DNA of 64,000 nt, taken from Smittia aterrima. Taxonomy: Eukaryota > Arthropoda > Insecta > Diptera > Chironomidae. A program made the position numbers and the translations under genes. Positions 1 through 10,300 of the stretch are shown in pieces (position 1 is the stretch's first letter; each line of letters opens with the position of its first letter). The stretch lies in NCBI GenBank assembly GCA_033063855.1, contig CP093829.1:6706243-6770242 (forward strand), written 5' to 3'. The notes under the pieces were generated by a model. That model was given only the letters and a program-made list of their open reading frames with translations, had not been told where the DNA came from and did no database searches.

Positions 1-549
1 TCGTGAAGAACTAACTTGCGATAAAGTTTTTGCAATCTTCATAATTAAGTCAATTTACGTTTCATTTGATTTTATGGCAAAGCGGTTAACAATGGCATCG
101 ATTGTTGGAAAAATTGAAACTATGTCGACGCGGGAGGAAAAATGTTTTCGCTCTCATTCGCTAGACATGCGCCAAAAGCTTTGTTGAGTGATTACGATTT
201 GAAATACGAACAATCTAACATGAGATAACATTGGAAAGCTGTTTCAAGATAAGAAGATAGTCTAAACGATGACTTTGGAATATTTCATAATTCTAACTTT
301 TATTGCCTCAGTATCATTCGACTTGTTGTTCTTTCAAGATTAAATTCGATTTGTCGTCATTTAAAATAAAATTTTCTTCGATCTAACCGGGCGATTTACG
401 TCACTCAATAAGCTCTCCGTTTCTCCTCGCTCGCTCTCGCTCTTGCAAGTGATTTAGCTGCACATTCGTCATTGTGCATTCGTATGCAGTTGAGCAGAGT
501 TTTCCGAGTAGAAAGGTTTTGAAATCTCATTTGAAAAAGAAGTGTCATC
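1..549. other. 5' flank of the HAD phosphatase gene
   Basis: No coding exon was recognised on either strand. The only notable structure is a CT/GA-rich stretch at about 413-446 made of repeated CTCGCTCT-like units, which resembles GAGA-factor binding sequence and lies roughly 100-135 bp upstream of the start codon at 550. Further minus-strand exons of the AMFR-like gene were looked for here and not found. Confidence 0.4.
413..446 (+). promoter_or_regulatory. GAGA-like CT-rich promoter element
   Basis: A run of CTCGCTCGCTCTCGCTCT-type sequence just upstream of the phosphatase gene. Such GAGA/CT tracts are common in insect promoters. Assignment to this promoter is inferred from position only. 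Confidence 0.3.
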
Positions 550-1355
550 ATGACAACGACCTACAAACCAGTCACTGCAGTCCTTTTTGACATGGATGGA
601 CTGATATTAAGTAAAATATCTAAATCTGGAGCTTCAATGACAGATTTAATTGATTTCTTACGCAACAATTTTAGACACGGAACCGATTTACGAGAAGGTT
701 TTCAATGAGCTGTGCGAGAAATATGGAAAGAAACTGACACCGGAAGCACGAGTGAAGCTCCTCGGATCGACAGAGAGACGTTCATGTGAAGTTTGCGTTA
801 CAGACTTGAAGCTCAATGTGACGTTAGATCAATTCATTAGCGAATTTCGCATAACGACTCAAGAGCGTTTAGTAAATGTCGAGTTCATGCCGGGAGCAGA
901 ACAATTGATCAAACATCTCCACGCCAACGGCGTTCCGATTTGTGTAGCAACCAGTAGTGGCGAGGAAAGTGTTGCGGTGAAAACAAAGCATCACCAGGAG
1001 GTTTTCAAGCTGTTTCATCACATCACGAAGGGCACCGACCCCGAAGTGAAGGAAGGAAAGCCAGCGCCTGATATTTTCCTTCTCGCTGCAACTCGATTCG
1101 AAACGAAAATCGACCCTAACAACGTGAGTTTTCCTTATTTGGCGTTAAGAATGCTCTTAAATTATTCTCATTCAGTGCTTAGTGCTTGAGGATGCTCCAA
1201 ATGGAGTTCAAGGCGCGCTCTCAGCTCACATGCAAGTCGTGATGGTTCCCGCTGATTATATTTCCGATGAACTAAAGAGCAAAGCAACGATGGCCATAAA
1301 ATCTCTTGAGGAATTTAAGCCGGAGCTGTTTGGTCTTCCACCATTCTCGAAATAG
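550..1355 (+). CDS. PUDP: HAD-superfamily phosphatase, pseudouridine-5'-phosphatase (HDHD1/GS1-like)
   Basis: Three exons (550-610, 675-1123, 1176-1355) join in phase to give 229 aa, the usual size for this family. The N-terminus holds HAD motif I, FDMDG, with nucleophile Asp14 and Asp16. TSSGEES in the middle fits motif II (Thr/Ser). A Lys in EGKPAPD is motif III, and LEDAPNG at the start of exon 3 supplies the acidic motif IV. A helical cap follows motif I, as in HDHD1. The family dephosphorylates pseudouridine 5'-monophosphate or related sugar phosphates in the cytosol. The first intron is 64 bp and the second 52 bp, both GT-AG. After motif I the splice creates LNTE rather than the commoner LDTE; this variant is tolerated in the family. 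The gene lies opposite to, and probably inside an intron of, the AMFR-like gene. Confidence 0.88.
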
Positions 1356-1437
1356 TCTCAAGACACGAATTTTGTGTGAGCGAGCCCCGTTGGATTGAAA
1401 CAAACTGGATATCGAACGTGGTGGAGTTGAATTATTC

Positions 1438-1443
1438 AATAAA
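1438..1443 (+). terminator. Poly(A) signal AATAAA of the phosphatase gene
   Basis: A canonical AATAAA lies 83 bp after the stop codon at 1355, a plausible distance for an insect 3' UTR. Confidence 0.6.
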
Positions 1444-2659
1444 ATAATCTATTTGTGCTGTAAGCAAACGAAGCATGATGTGTCTTTAATATGATTGCTT
1501 AGGAAATGACCGTGAGACTGTGACATATCGTTGTTAGTCACTTGAAGAAAAAGGGGTCGATTCCGCACACTACACTAGAATTAAACAAGCAGCAACAACA
1601 AGCTTCGCTCACTTTGACATTGAAAATTAATTTTCTGTATCGACTGACGATTCGTTTGTTGCTGTTTTGTTTTTGTTTGTCCCACACCGCGAAAAAGACG
1701 AAAAGCTCTATCGCCTGATGTTAATTGAACGGAAAACACGTTGGCAGGTTTGGACTTTTTCCAAAATATTCTCTCAAACAATCAATTAAAGCCATGATAG
1801 CTCGTTAAGGAAACTTCTTCGCTAATTTATTGTCGGAAAACCATAATTACAGGTGAAGCATATTCGTCGATGTCATCTGTTTTATGATAATCATCGACTG
1901 ATAATAAACAACATCAAAATATCCGGTTTTAGAGCTTCTTAGAATGTAGACGCCAAAGTTTTAGCCGCTGTCAAAACAAAAGTCAAGCTCGATTGCCTTT
2001 TTCAAACACAAAAAAAAACTTTTGATTCTCGAAACTGACTCATCCACACAATTATTACAAATTGTGAAAGAACAAAAATATTTGCTAATCAATTTCAATT
2101 CAAAGGTTTTTATTTTCTGTTGTTTCTACATTCTTCACCGTCTGATGACGAGAAAGCAAACAACAAACAGACACGAACGTGAGAGTCAGCTAATGAAAAT
2201 CACTCTAGCTCACTTGGCAAAGCTCTATTTCTTTCTTTTTTACTTTGAAACGGAAAAAATCGTGGGCTAAGCATTTTTATTCGAGAGCGAAAGAAATTTT
2301 GTTTACAACGCCACACGAGAACTTAACTATAAATATTCGCAATCTTTTTCACTCGATATTATCAAATTCACTCTTTTCTTTCGCCTAAAACCTGATGAAA
2401 TATTGAAATCGGATGATCTTTAACTCACTACTTACACAAATACGAACTGATTGACTACGTGATTTGCATAACGGTAAAGATTGTAAATAAAAACTTTTTC
2501 ACCGTTTGTTTTCATCTCTGATTGTCATACTCGCGAAATTTTACGACGAAAACTTTAAGAAGTGTTCGTTCTTATCTTCACTTTATCTTCGCAGTAAATG
2601 ATAATCACAGGATTACGCAAGCTGTTCAAACGACGGAAGAAAAAAAACAATTGACTCAC
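1444..2659. other. Probable intronic DNA of the AMFR-like gene
   Basis: AT-rich sequence without a recognised exon. It follows the splice donor at 2654-2659 of the minus-strand AMFR-like first exon. A TATAAATA-like string occurs near 2328 on +, but no gene follows it. I found no sequence matching the expected next AMFR exon (transmembrane segments after the VWV/IWV junction). Confidence 0.4.
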
Positions 2660-3058
2660 CCAAATACAGACAGGTTCGTGGGTCATAAAGCTTGCGACGT
2701 CTCTGAGTTGATTCGTGAACGAACTCGTGTCATTAAGACTCGCTTCATCGAAAACATTATCGGTTTGATCATCTGTCTTGTCATCATCTTTCTTATCATC
2801 TGACGATGTCAATGAAGACGTCAGCGATGACAACAGTTCGCTATTCGTTAAGACTGCAATAGCATCATTCGATGATTTTATTAGCGAGGTCGGACGTGAC
2901 GACGAATGATGCGATGTGTTGTGATGAAGTTTCCATTGTGGGTCTGTCCGGACAACATCGAACGCGTAATAGAGACAACCAGATACCAGCAGCAAACTGA
3001 TTGTCGTGTAGACTTTCAGATTCGGTAAAGAGATAGAACGCACTAATGCAATGGGCAT
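2660..3058 (-). CDS. AMFR: AMFR/gp78-like E3 ubiquitin ligase, first coding exon only (partial)
   Basis: This 399-nt exon encodes 133 aa starting MPIALVRSISLPNLKVYT, followed by a hydrophobic segment (about residues 18-35). A Ser/Asp-rich stretch follows, then LRDVASFMTHEPVCIW. The same order appears in the N-terminus of vertebrate AMFR: MP plus a short basic/aromatic stretch, first transmembrane helix, low-complexity loop, then DVAQYLLSDSLFVW. The exon ends in phase 0 at a strong GTGAGT donor (complement of 2654-2659); continuing past it gives low-complexity sequence and a stop. AMFR is an ER-membrane RING ligase of the ERAD pathway. The RING, CUE and remaining transmembrane exons are not in this window, so they must lie left of position 1. 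The identification rests on N-terminal similarity only; another polytopic membrane protein remains possible. Confidence 0.5.
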
Positions 3059-4997
3059 GATTTGATCTATTTACACAATCTTGTCACTTTATACGTTTAG
3101 GTTCACGTCTCTAATTTTTTGTGTGTGATAAACAATTTAATTTTGATTTGCGCACTTATTTCATTTTAGTGATGGCCACAAAAATCTGCAATGAAATCAA
3201 AGGTTCAATGTTAGTTCAATGACTGAGAAGATTCTTCACGAAAACAGAACTCTGCTAAGTCGGCAAAAGGTTACACATGCGTTAAAAGGTTATTGAAGAT
3301 CAAGTTCTGACTAAAGATGATTCTTAATTTATTTCCTAGAAAGGGCATTGCCTTCAAACGCAGTAGGTAATAGTTTCGAATTTATTGGTGACAATTATTA
3401 TCACTTGACAAGTTCATCGGGTTACTCGGACGTTTGCACATTAATCAATCGAGGAAATATTCATTTTTTGGGTCGAGTTATGAATTTTCTGATAACAGAA
3501 TCTTAGTAAACGTGACCTAAGAGCTGGTCTTTTCGAATCGCCTGAGAAAACACCAACAAACAAAAGTCGTGTGTGAAAAGTGGGCCTCTCGAGATTAAAA
3601 TAATAAATTTGCTACAAATGAAATGATCTGCACCGTTTGTTACGATTTACACAAACACAAAGCCTCGAAAAAAGATTCCACTCGCTCGGGCAAAGCGAGA
3701 ATGTTATTATTGTTGTTATCATGATGTGTGGCTAGCTGCTTAGCTCTTAAAACTCATCTGGGTCAAAAACTGGATTTTTTCGGTTTACCGATCTCCGTGA
3801 AAGGGGAAAGAGTGAGTTAGTAGTCGATAATGACACTCACTCACTCTCCAGATGACGACACGACAAAAACAAATGACGATTTCCTTCAACGCGAGTTGTT
3901 GGTCGAGTGTCATGGAAAATCTTATCGATTTCTCCGAGAGTTGCGTCTCGTGAGGAGTGGTGAACGAAATTATGGAGAGTTCTGTTCCACTAAAAATGTT
4001 TCAAGGTTGTTGTGCAAAAGCTCTGCTCACCTGACTGCGATTCTTGAATTTGATCGGGCGACACTAATTCAATTACTGACGATTTGCGTCGATGTTTGTG
4101 GTCTGGAGATTTTCCAACCTTGTGCTTTCAAGCTCTTTTTAAAGCAAGAAAAATGATTGAGTTAAATTTAAATTTCTTTTTTTTTCGCGAGTTAAGATTG
4201 TGAGCGAAAGTTTTCTACGACACGACGACGACGCGTTTCAGCGGAATATTGAACCGCGACGGACTCTTAAATGTCTTGCGCTACCGACGAATAATTTTGA
4301 GTTTTGGAACAAGTCGATTTAGTTGTTTTCGCTTTGAATTTCGCGATCAAAATAAACCTGAGAAATATTTTTTCAAGACTGTCGACTCAGAGAAGAGTAA
4401 ACGACTCTAAGTTGGGAAGGAAAAAAGTTTGAGACAATCAAGTTTACTAAGATTTCATAACAAAATGAAATTCACTTGAATATCTTTCTATGATTTTACC
4501 TGATGACTTCCCCTCCCTCTCAGTCAAGTGCCCAATAAATATTTTTCTTCTCATTCCGATTTACGGTCACTTCCCCTAAACATTCGACTGTCGACTCAAA
4601 TTTTCGCTTCAACACAGCTTCCCTATTTCACGATTCCAATTAAACTTTCGCCGCAGTGTTAAAACCGGAGAAACGAAAGAAACATGTAAGAAAGTGGTTT
4701 CATGTGAGAGATAAGATAAAAGTTCATTGTTTCTCGATTGATTTATGTTGATCACAGTTCAGTAAAGTTCAATAAATTCAATTTCTTGAACCAGCGTGTC
4801 AAAATATTTTCTCGACGGGTTTTCTGAGTGAATTAATTGAAAAGTGGTTTATCTGAACTGAGAATTCAGCATCCATCAAGTTAATCGATTACTTTTCAAG
4901 ACTTTAAGATTATTCTAATCGTCTCTCTTCATTTTGTTGATTTCCAGATTGTTGTTCCGTTTAACCTGAATCAGAAACAAGACGAAATCCAGTAATC
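3059..4997. other. Divergent intergenic region between AMFR-like gene and eIF2-alpha
   Basis: It must contain both promoters. A 108-codon ORF on + at 3830-4156 has no recognisable domain and no splice or family support, so I do not call it. A possible 5' UTR intron of eIF2-alpha runs from a GTAAGA donor at 4686 to a pyrimidine-rich acceptor ending TTTCCAG at 4947, leaving a 50-nt leader before the ATG at 4998; this is inferred from consensus only. Confidence 0.4.
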
Positions 4998-6245
4998 ATG
5001 GTGCTCACGTGTCGCTTTTATAAGCCAAAGTATCCGGAGGTAAGATAACTAAGATCACACATTAAACTTCAAGTGACTCATCATGAAAAAAAAAATTCTT
5101 TTTTTTAGGTGGAAGATGTCGTGATGGTAAATGTGCGGTCAATCGCCGAAATGGGCGCTTACGTTCATCTCCTAGAATACAACAATATCGAAGGAATGAT
5201 CCTTCTGTCTGAGCTGTCACGTCGTCGTATCCGTTCAATCAACAAACTCATCCGTGTTGGCAAAACGGAACCTGTTGTTGTTATCCGAGTTGACAAAGAT
5301 AAAGGTGAGTCGTTTAGATCCATCAACGCCAAACAGTAACAAACAATCAACTTTGTTTTAGGCTACATCGATCTTTCGAAACGTCGTGTATCACCCGAAG
5401 ACGTTGAGACGTGTACGGAGAGATTCAGTAAAGCAAAGGCTGTCAGTTCGATCTTGCGTCACGTAGCTGAGCTTTTGAAATATGAAACGGACGAGCAGCT
5501 GGAAGAACTTTACTCGAAGACTGCTTGGTATTTTGAGGAGAAGCATAAAAACAAAACCGCTTCATATGACATCTTCAAACAAGCTGTGTTGGAACCATCA
5601 CTGCTTGATGAGTGTAATCTTGATGAAAACACAAAGAATGTGTTGTTGACCAACATCAAGAGAAAGTTGACGTCACAAGCAATGAAGATTCGCGCTGACA
5701 TCGAGTGCGCTTGCTACGGCTACGAAGGAATTGACGCAGTGAAAAAAGCTCTTTTTGCTGGACTCGAGGCATCGACCGATGAAATTCCAATTAAGATCAA
5801 TCTCATTGCTCCGCCATTGTATGGTAAGCTGTCATTACTCATTTGCACCCTCGTCAAATCTTAATTCTGACATCATTCGTTCTTTACAGTTATTACAACT
5901 TCAACTCCTGAGAAGGCCGATGGACTAAAAGCTCTAGAGAATGCTATTGAGAAAATTGAAGCAACAATTAAGAAGCTTGATGGACACTTTGCGATCCAAA
6001 TGGCTGTAAGTAAATTAATGAAGCAATAACGATCGTGATAGTAATTTTAATTAAATTTTTAGCCAAAAGTTGTCACGGCCGTCGACGAAGCTGACCTTGC
6101 ACGTCGTATTGAACGTGCTGAACTGGAGAACGCTGAAGTTGCGGGCGACAGTGACTCTGATGAAGATGAAGAACAAGGTTTGAAATTTGACGGCGAGGGA
6201 CAAGAGAAAGATAAGAATTCGCAATCAGACTCGGACGAAGAATAA
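4998..6245 (+). CDS. eIF2alpha: Eukaryotic translation initiation factor 2 subunit alpha
   Basis: Five coding exons (4998-5039, 5109-5304, 5362-5823, 5890-6005, 6063-6245) join in frame to 332 aa. Residues about 15-90 form the S1/OB domain, with the invariant loop GMILLSELSRRRIRSINK. Its second Ser (residue 51 here, equivalent to the classic Ser51) is the target of the stress kinases PERK, GCN2 and PKR that switch off translation. A helical domain and the C-terminal alpha/beta domain follow, with IRADIE, CYGYEGIDAVK and INLIAPPLY strongly conserved. The acidic tail (after about residue 290) is rich in SDSDE and somewhat longer than in vertebrates. The protein is the regulatory subunit of the eIF2 GTPase that delivers initiator tRNA to the 40S subunit. 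The introns are 57-69 bp. The start is the first ATG and matches the family N-terminus (CRFY). Confidence 0.97.
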
Positions 6246-6323
6246 AGAGCAACTCATAAAAGAAGCATCTTGAATCAACCAATTTAATTCTAATCGAGTT
6301 CTCCTTTTTTGTATTTGCATTAA

Positions 6324-6329
6324 AATAAA
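6324..6329 (+). terminator. Poly(A) signal AATAAA of eIF2-alpha
   Basis: Canonical AATAAA 79 bp after the stop codon, in an AT-rich tail. Confidence 0.6.
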
Positions 6330-7325
6330 AGATTGCGTGGGGGAAACAATTGAGAATTGTACATGGAAGGAGGAAGAAGAAGTTTACTAACAAATTCTAG
6401 AAATAAAACAAGAAATTTAAAAATGAAATTCTAATCTTTTCACATTTTATTTTCTTAACGATTCGGTGTATAATTTTTAGTTTTATCATCAATGTCAACT
6501 TTCTTCTCGCCTCAAAAGTCTTTTTCAATACGAAACCTTCTCTAAAATAATCAAAATTGTGTCCAATGCAATTTTTCTTCAAACACTTCTCATTGCACTT
6601 CCAAAACTTTAGAATTCTTGATTCAATCAATGATTTTAGGCCTTCGTCAAAGTCTCAATTTTCCTCGTTTTCTCTACGTTGTTTCACTTTGCTAGTCGGT
6701 ATAAAAATAATCCTCGATATAAAATCCTCCGTCTCAAAGCTCCACATCGGTTATTCACAATTAGCTTTTTTTTCCTCTAAGTTCTCGCAAAAAGATTTAA
6801 AATCTAACAAATTTACAAAAGTTGATTGCGAGCTAATTAAACTAAAAACAAATAAATTGTCTAAAATATTCTTTAAATCTTTTTCATTTTTGATTGCGAA
6901 AACAGCTTTCGAAAGCTCGAAAGCTTATAAACAACTTCAAGAAGGCAGAAATCACCTAACGCAACATAAATTATCTTATTACATACGAAAGAGAACTTAA
7001 ACGATGATGATGTTCCCTGAGCATTCTAATCAAACTATTAAACATAAAACATTTCTTATGGTTTTAAAAGTATTTGCAGTTTCCGGGGGAATTGAGATTA
7101 ACGAACTCGATCCACACACTTTTAACATTTTTTTTTTGTTTTCTCTAACTCTCGCTCAAACGTTTTCTCGTCTTCTCAAGCGACAAAGCTTTCATGTTGA
7201 TTTTTTTTACTATCACAGTTGATTAACGTCTACATTTCAAATGTTTTTTTCTTTTTGTAAAAAAGTGGCTAAATTAGTTAAGTAGCGTTTCCTTATATGA
7301 ATGTTTCTTCGGCGCTGCAAATCAA
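6330..7325. other. 3' UTR/intergenic DNA between convergent eIF2-alpha and BCOR genes
   Basis: Very AT-rich, no domain found. The BCOR 3' UTR should extend down from 7325. A minus-strand AATAAA at 6446-6451 is a candidate poly(A) signal, which would give a 3' UTR near 0.9 kb. A 147-codon plus-strand ORF (6557-7000) is biased to Lys, Phe, Ser and Leu, as expected of AT-rich noncoding sequence. Confidence 0.4.
6446..6451 (-). terminator. Candidate poly(A) signal of BCOR-like gene
   Basis: AATAAA on the minus strand about 875 bp after the BCOR stop codon. Other AT-rich hexamers are nearby, so the choice is uncertain. Confidence 0.25.
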
Positions 7326-10300
7326 TCACATGTTCATTCGAATCGTTTGAACTCCCAAGAGCTTTTGCACGCTGTTGTTGTAACGGACGAGAGAAACCTT
7401 CGATGCTCGAACGTTGAGTTTCTCGCCGGCACAGAACAACTGCAGGCAAATTGCTTTCTCGAGAAAGTCTGACATCTTCAGTTCACGAATCAGTTCTTTG
7501 TTCACAGAGGGTGGACTTGATGGACAAATCTAAATTGAAAATGTTTATATTTAGAGATCGATCATTAAAACAACGCTTCAAGGTAATCTCACCTGCTTCA
7601 GTACAGCGTCTTTCGATTTTACTTTAAGGAGATTGCACAAATCTGTCAGGAGAATCCATTTATCGGATCCCTCATCCTTCAAGAGATAGAGTGGAGGCAA
7701 AGGCGCTTCAGACTCTTCAAGCTCGAGGATCTCGCTGTCTGATTCGGCATCTTCAACCATCATGTCGTCGTAATCTTCTTTGTGCTTAATTTCTTCCAAC
7801 TTTTGAATCTGCTCTGAGATCTTGGGCGTCGTAATTTGTTCTTGCTTCGGAACCGCGGGCAGTTTTTTAATTTTCTTCATGCAGTCAATTTGGTTGAGCA
7901 TGACACTACAACTCTTCGTCTTTTTTCCAATCGTTTTATTATTTTCTTGGCTGCTCACTTCCGAAATCACCAAGTTATTGGAGTTTGTGTCACATTTCTT
8001 CATCTTGTGTTGATATTTTATCAAATCCTGACTTGGAGCTTTCATCGGAGTTGCGGGAACTTTAATTGGCGTGGCAGTGGTTTCGCTGGCAACAGTTTCA
8101 TTGTCAGACATTTGAGTCGTTGCAGTCACAAGTGATGTCAATGAAGTTGAAAAGACAGACGCAACCGATGAGCCCGAGTCAGTTTTATTTTTTGGAATAT
8201 CTTTGAACACTTCATAGCCTTGTTCGGTTGGATCTGAAACACAAATTTCACTTTATAATTTAACGAAAGTCTCTTCTCAATACGAACTCACCTTCAATCT
8301 TAAATGAACCTTCGAAGAACCAACTTTTTGTTGGACCTTTCATGTTATCAATGTCGGTCAGATATTCGCTCAGGAAATCTTCCATTTCCTTATCTTCTGC
8401 CATTGAAATCGGAAGTTGACCGCTATACGTAGCAAGACAAGGATCAGCTCCATAGGAAACCAAGAGTCGCACGATCTCAACATGTCCATTTTCGATAGCT
8501 TCATGAAGAGGCCTAATCCCCGACAAAGCAGTCTCAGAATGGTTCGCTCCGTATTGAAGAAGAATCCTCGCAATTTCTAGATGACCACGAGAACATGCTT
8601 CGTGAAGCGGAGTGTAACCTGCGTTGTCCTTCGGGTCAGGACTCATGTTCAATCGATCGAGACAATAGGCGATAACATCCTAAAAGCATTATCATTGTCA
8701 GTTTACATTGTGAGAGTTCATTGTTTGCCTCAACTTACCACATAATCCAAACGGGATGCTTTGTGAAGAACGCTCTCTCCAACGCCTTTGTTCAACACCC
8801 ATCCCTTGATTTCCTTGCGAATGTCACTCTCGTCCTTGTTCGCCAAATTCTCCATTGCCGCCAATCGCTTTTTAATAATGTTGTTAACACTCAATGGATT
8901 TTCACTCGCGTTCTGCGTTGGCTTCTTCTTCTTACGGATGTAATCAAAACCTGTATTGAAACGAAGTTTAACTTTCGCAAAGTCATCGAGTGATTGAAAG
9001 TTGAGTTAACAAACCTGAACTGCCTTTGCAACGGCGACCTCTTCCTTTCTTTGCTTTCCCTTTTGAGCTTCGCGTCGCCAAATCGTTTTCAGCGACGACA
9101 GTTTCATTGTCATCGTCGTCGTCGTCTTCGTCCTTTACTGAAGTGTCAGCGGTTTTGCAATCGTCTTTCAAGGTGTCGCTGGTTTTATTTAGAAAGTCAA
9201 CATTCATCTTCTCAAGATACTCTCGATACTTTTGGTCGTAACTGATATTTTTATCGACCTCAGTAGACTCGCCAGCCTTCTCAGTCGTTTCGTTTTCACC
9301 TTCAACGGATGCGCCTGGTGGTGGAGCTGATTTGGGCCTTGAATCGTCAGCACCAAAGACTTCTTTGAGGATTTCTTTCTTTCGTAAAGCGTTGTTCTCA
9401 GTTCGAGTTCGCGAAGTGATGATTGAAGTCTCGAAAATGTTCTTCTTGATGCCAAAGATTTTCTCGCTCTCTTTCTCAGGTGTCGCTAGTAAATCTTCAT
9501 CGTTGGCTGCTTGCGTTGCATTTGCTCCCGATGCATTTGCTGATTTCTTTGCACGGAACTTTTTTCTTGATTGAACGACTCGTTGATGTAATAAGTCAAT
9601 GATTGAACTTGCTTTCTTGGTGCTTTGTGTGTTCGACTTTTGATCTTTAGAAGACTCCTCGTCCTTGCCTCTTGAATCAACCATCTTTGAACCATCTTTA
9701 TCCTTCGACTTTACGAACTCTGAGAAGATTTCAGATGTATCGCTCGTCTGTGGATCTAAATCAGGTAAAGAATGTGAGATCCCATGTTGCGGGGGACGGC
9801 CAATAGTTATCAAACCTGCAGGGATCTTAAGCGATCTCTTAAAGTTGTAAGTCTCAGTTTCCCAGCCAGCTGTGAACTTTGAAGTCTGTTGATGAAATTT
9901 AATAATTAAAATTTATTGAATCGTTTAAAGCAAAAGACAAATGTCTCACTTTATCATCTTTAAGGGTGAACAATCCAGTGAAAGGAACGCGACATGGCGT
10001 CTTGACATCAGTCTCGGTTTGATTTTCTGCTAAAGCTTTGTCATCGCTTTTCTTCTTTGTCGGCGGCTCCTTTTCCTTCGAAGCTTTCGACGGAGATTCC
10101 GGCTCTTGTTTGCTTTTACGAGGTCGTAGTCTAAAAATGAATGTTGGAGAAGGGTTCGAACTAAAGATAAATGATTCTGTTTACCTATCTGCTTTGTTTT
10201 GCTCCTCAGCATGAGACTCTTCGCTCGACGATGAGCTTTCAATTTTCGACACGCTTCGCAACATCTTCTTGCTTTTGTTATTCGTTGCCGCGTCGCTGTC

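Noticed and set aside
3830..4156. 108-codon plus-strand ORF
   Set aside because: No recognisable domain; lies in the divergent promoter region of AMFR-like and eIF2-alpha.
6557..7000. 147-codon plus-strand ORF between eIF2-alpha and BCOR
   Set aside because: AT-driven amino-acid composition, no domain, and it falls in the likely BCOR 3' UTR.
10152..10161. GTTCGAACCC on the minus strand, like a tRNA B box
   Set aside because: It lies in a 54-bp BCOR intron with no room for a tRNA and no A box or acceptor stem.
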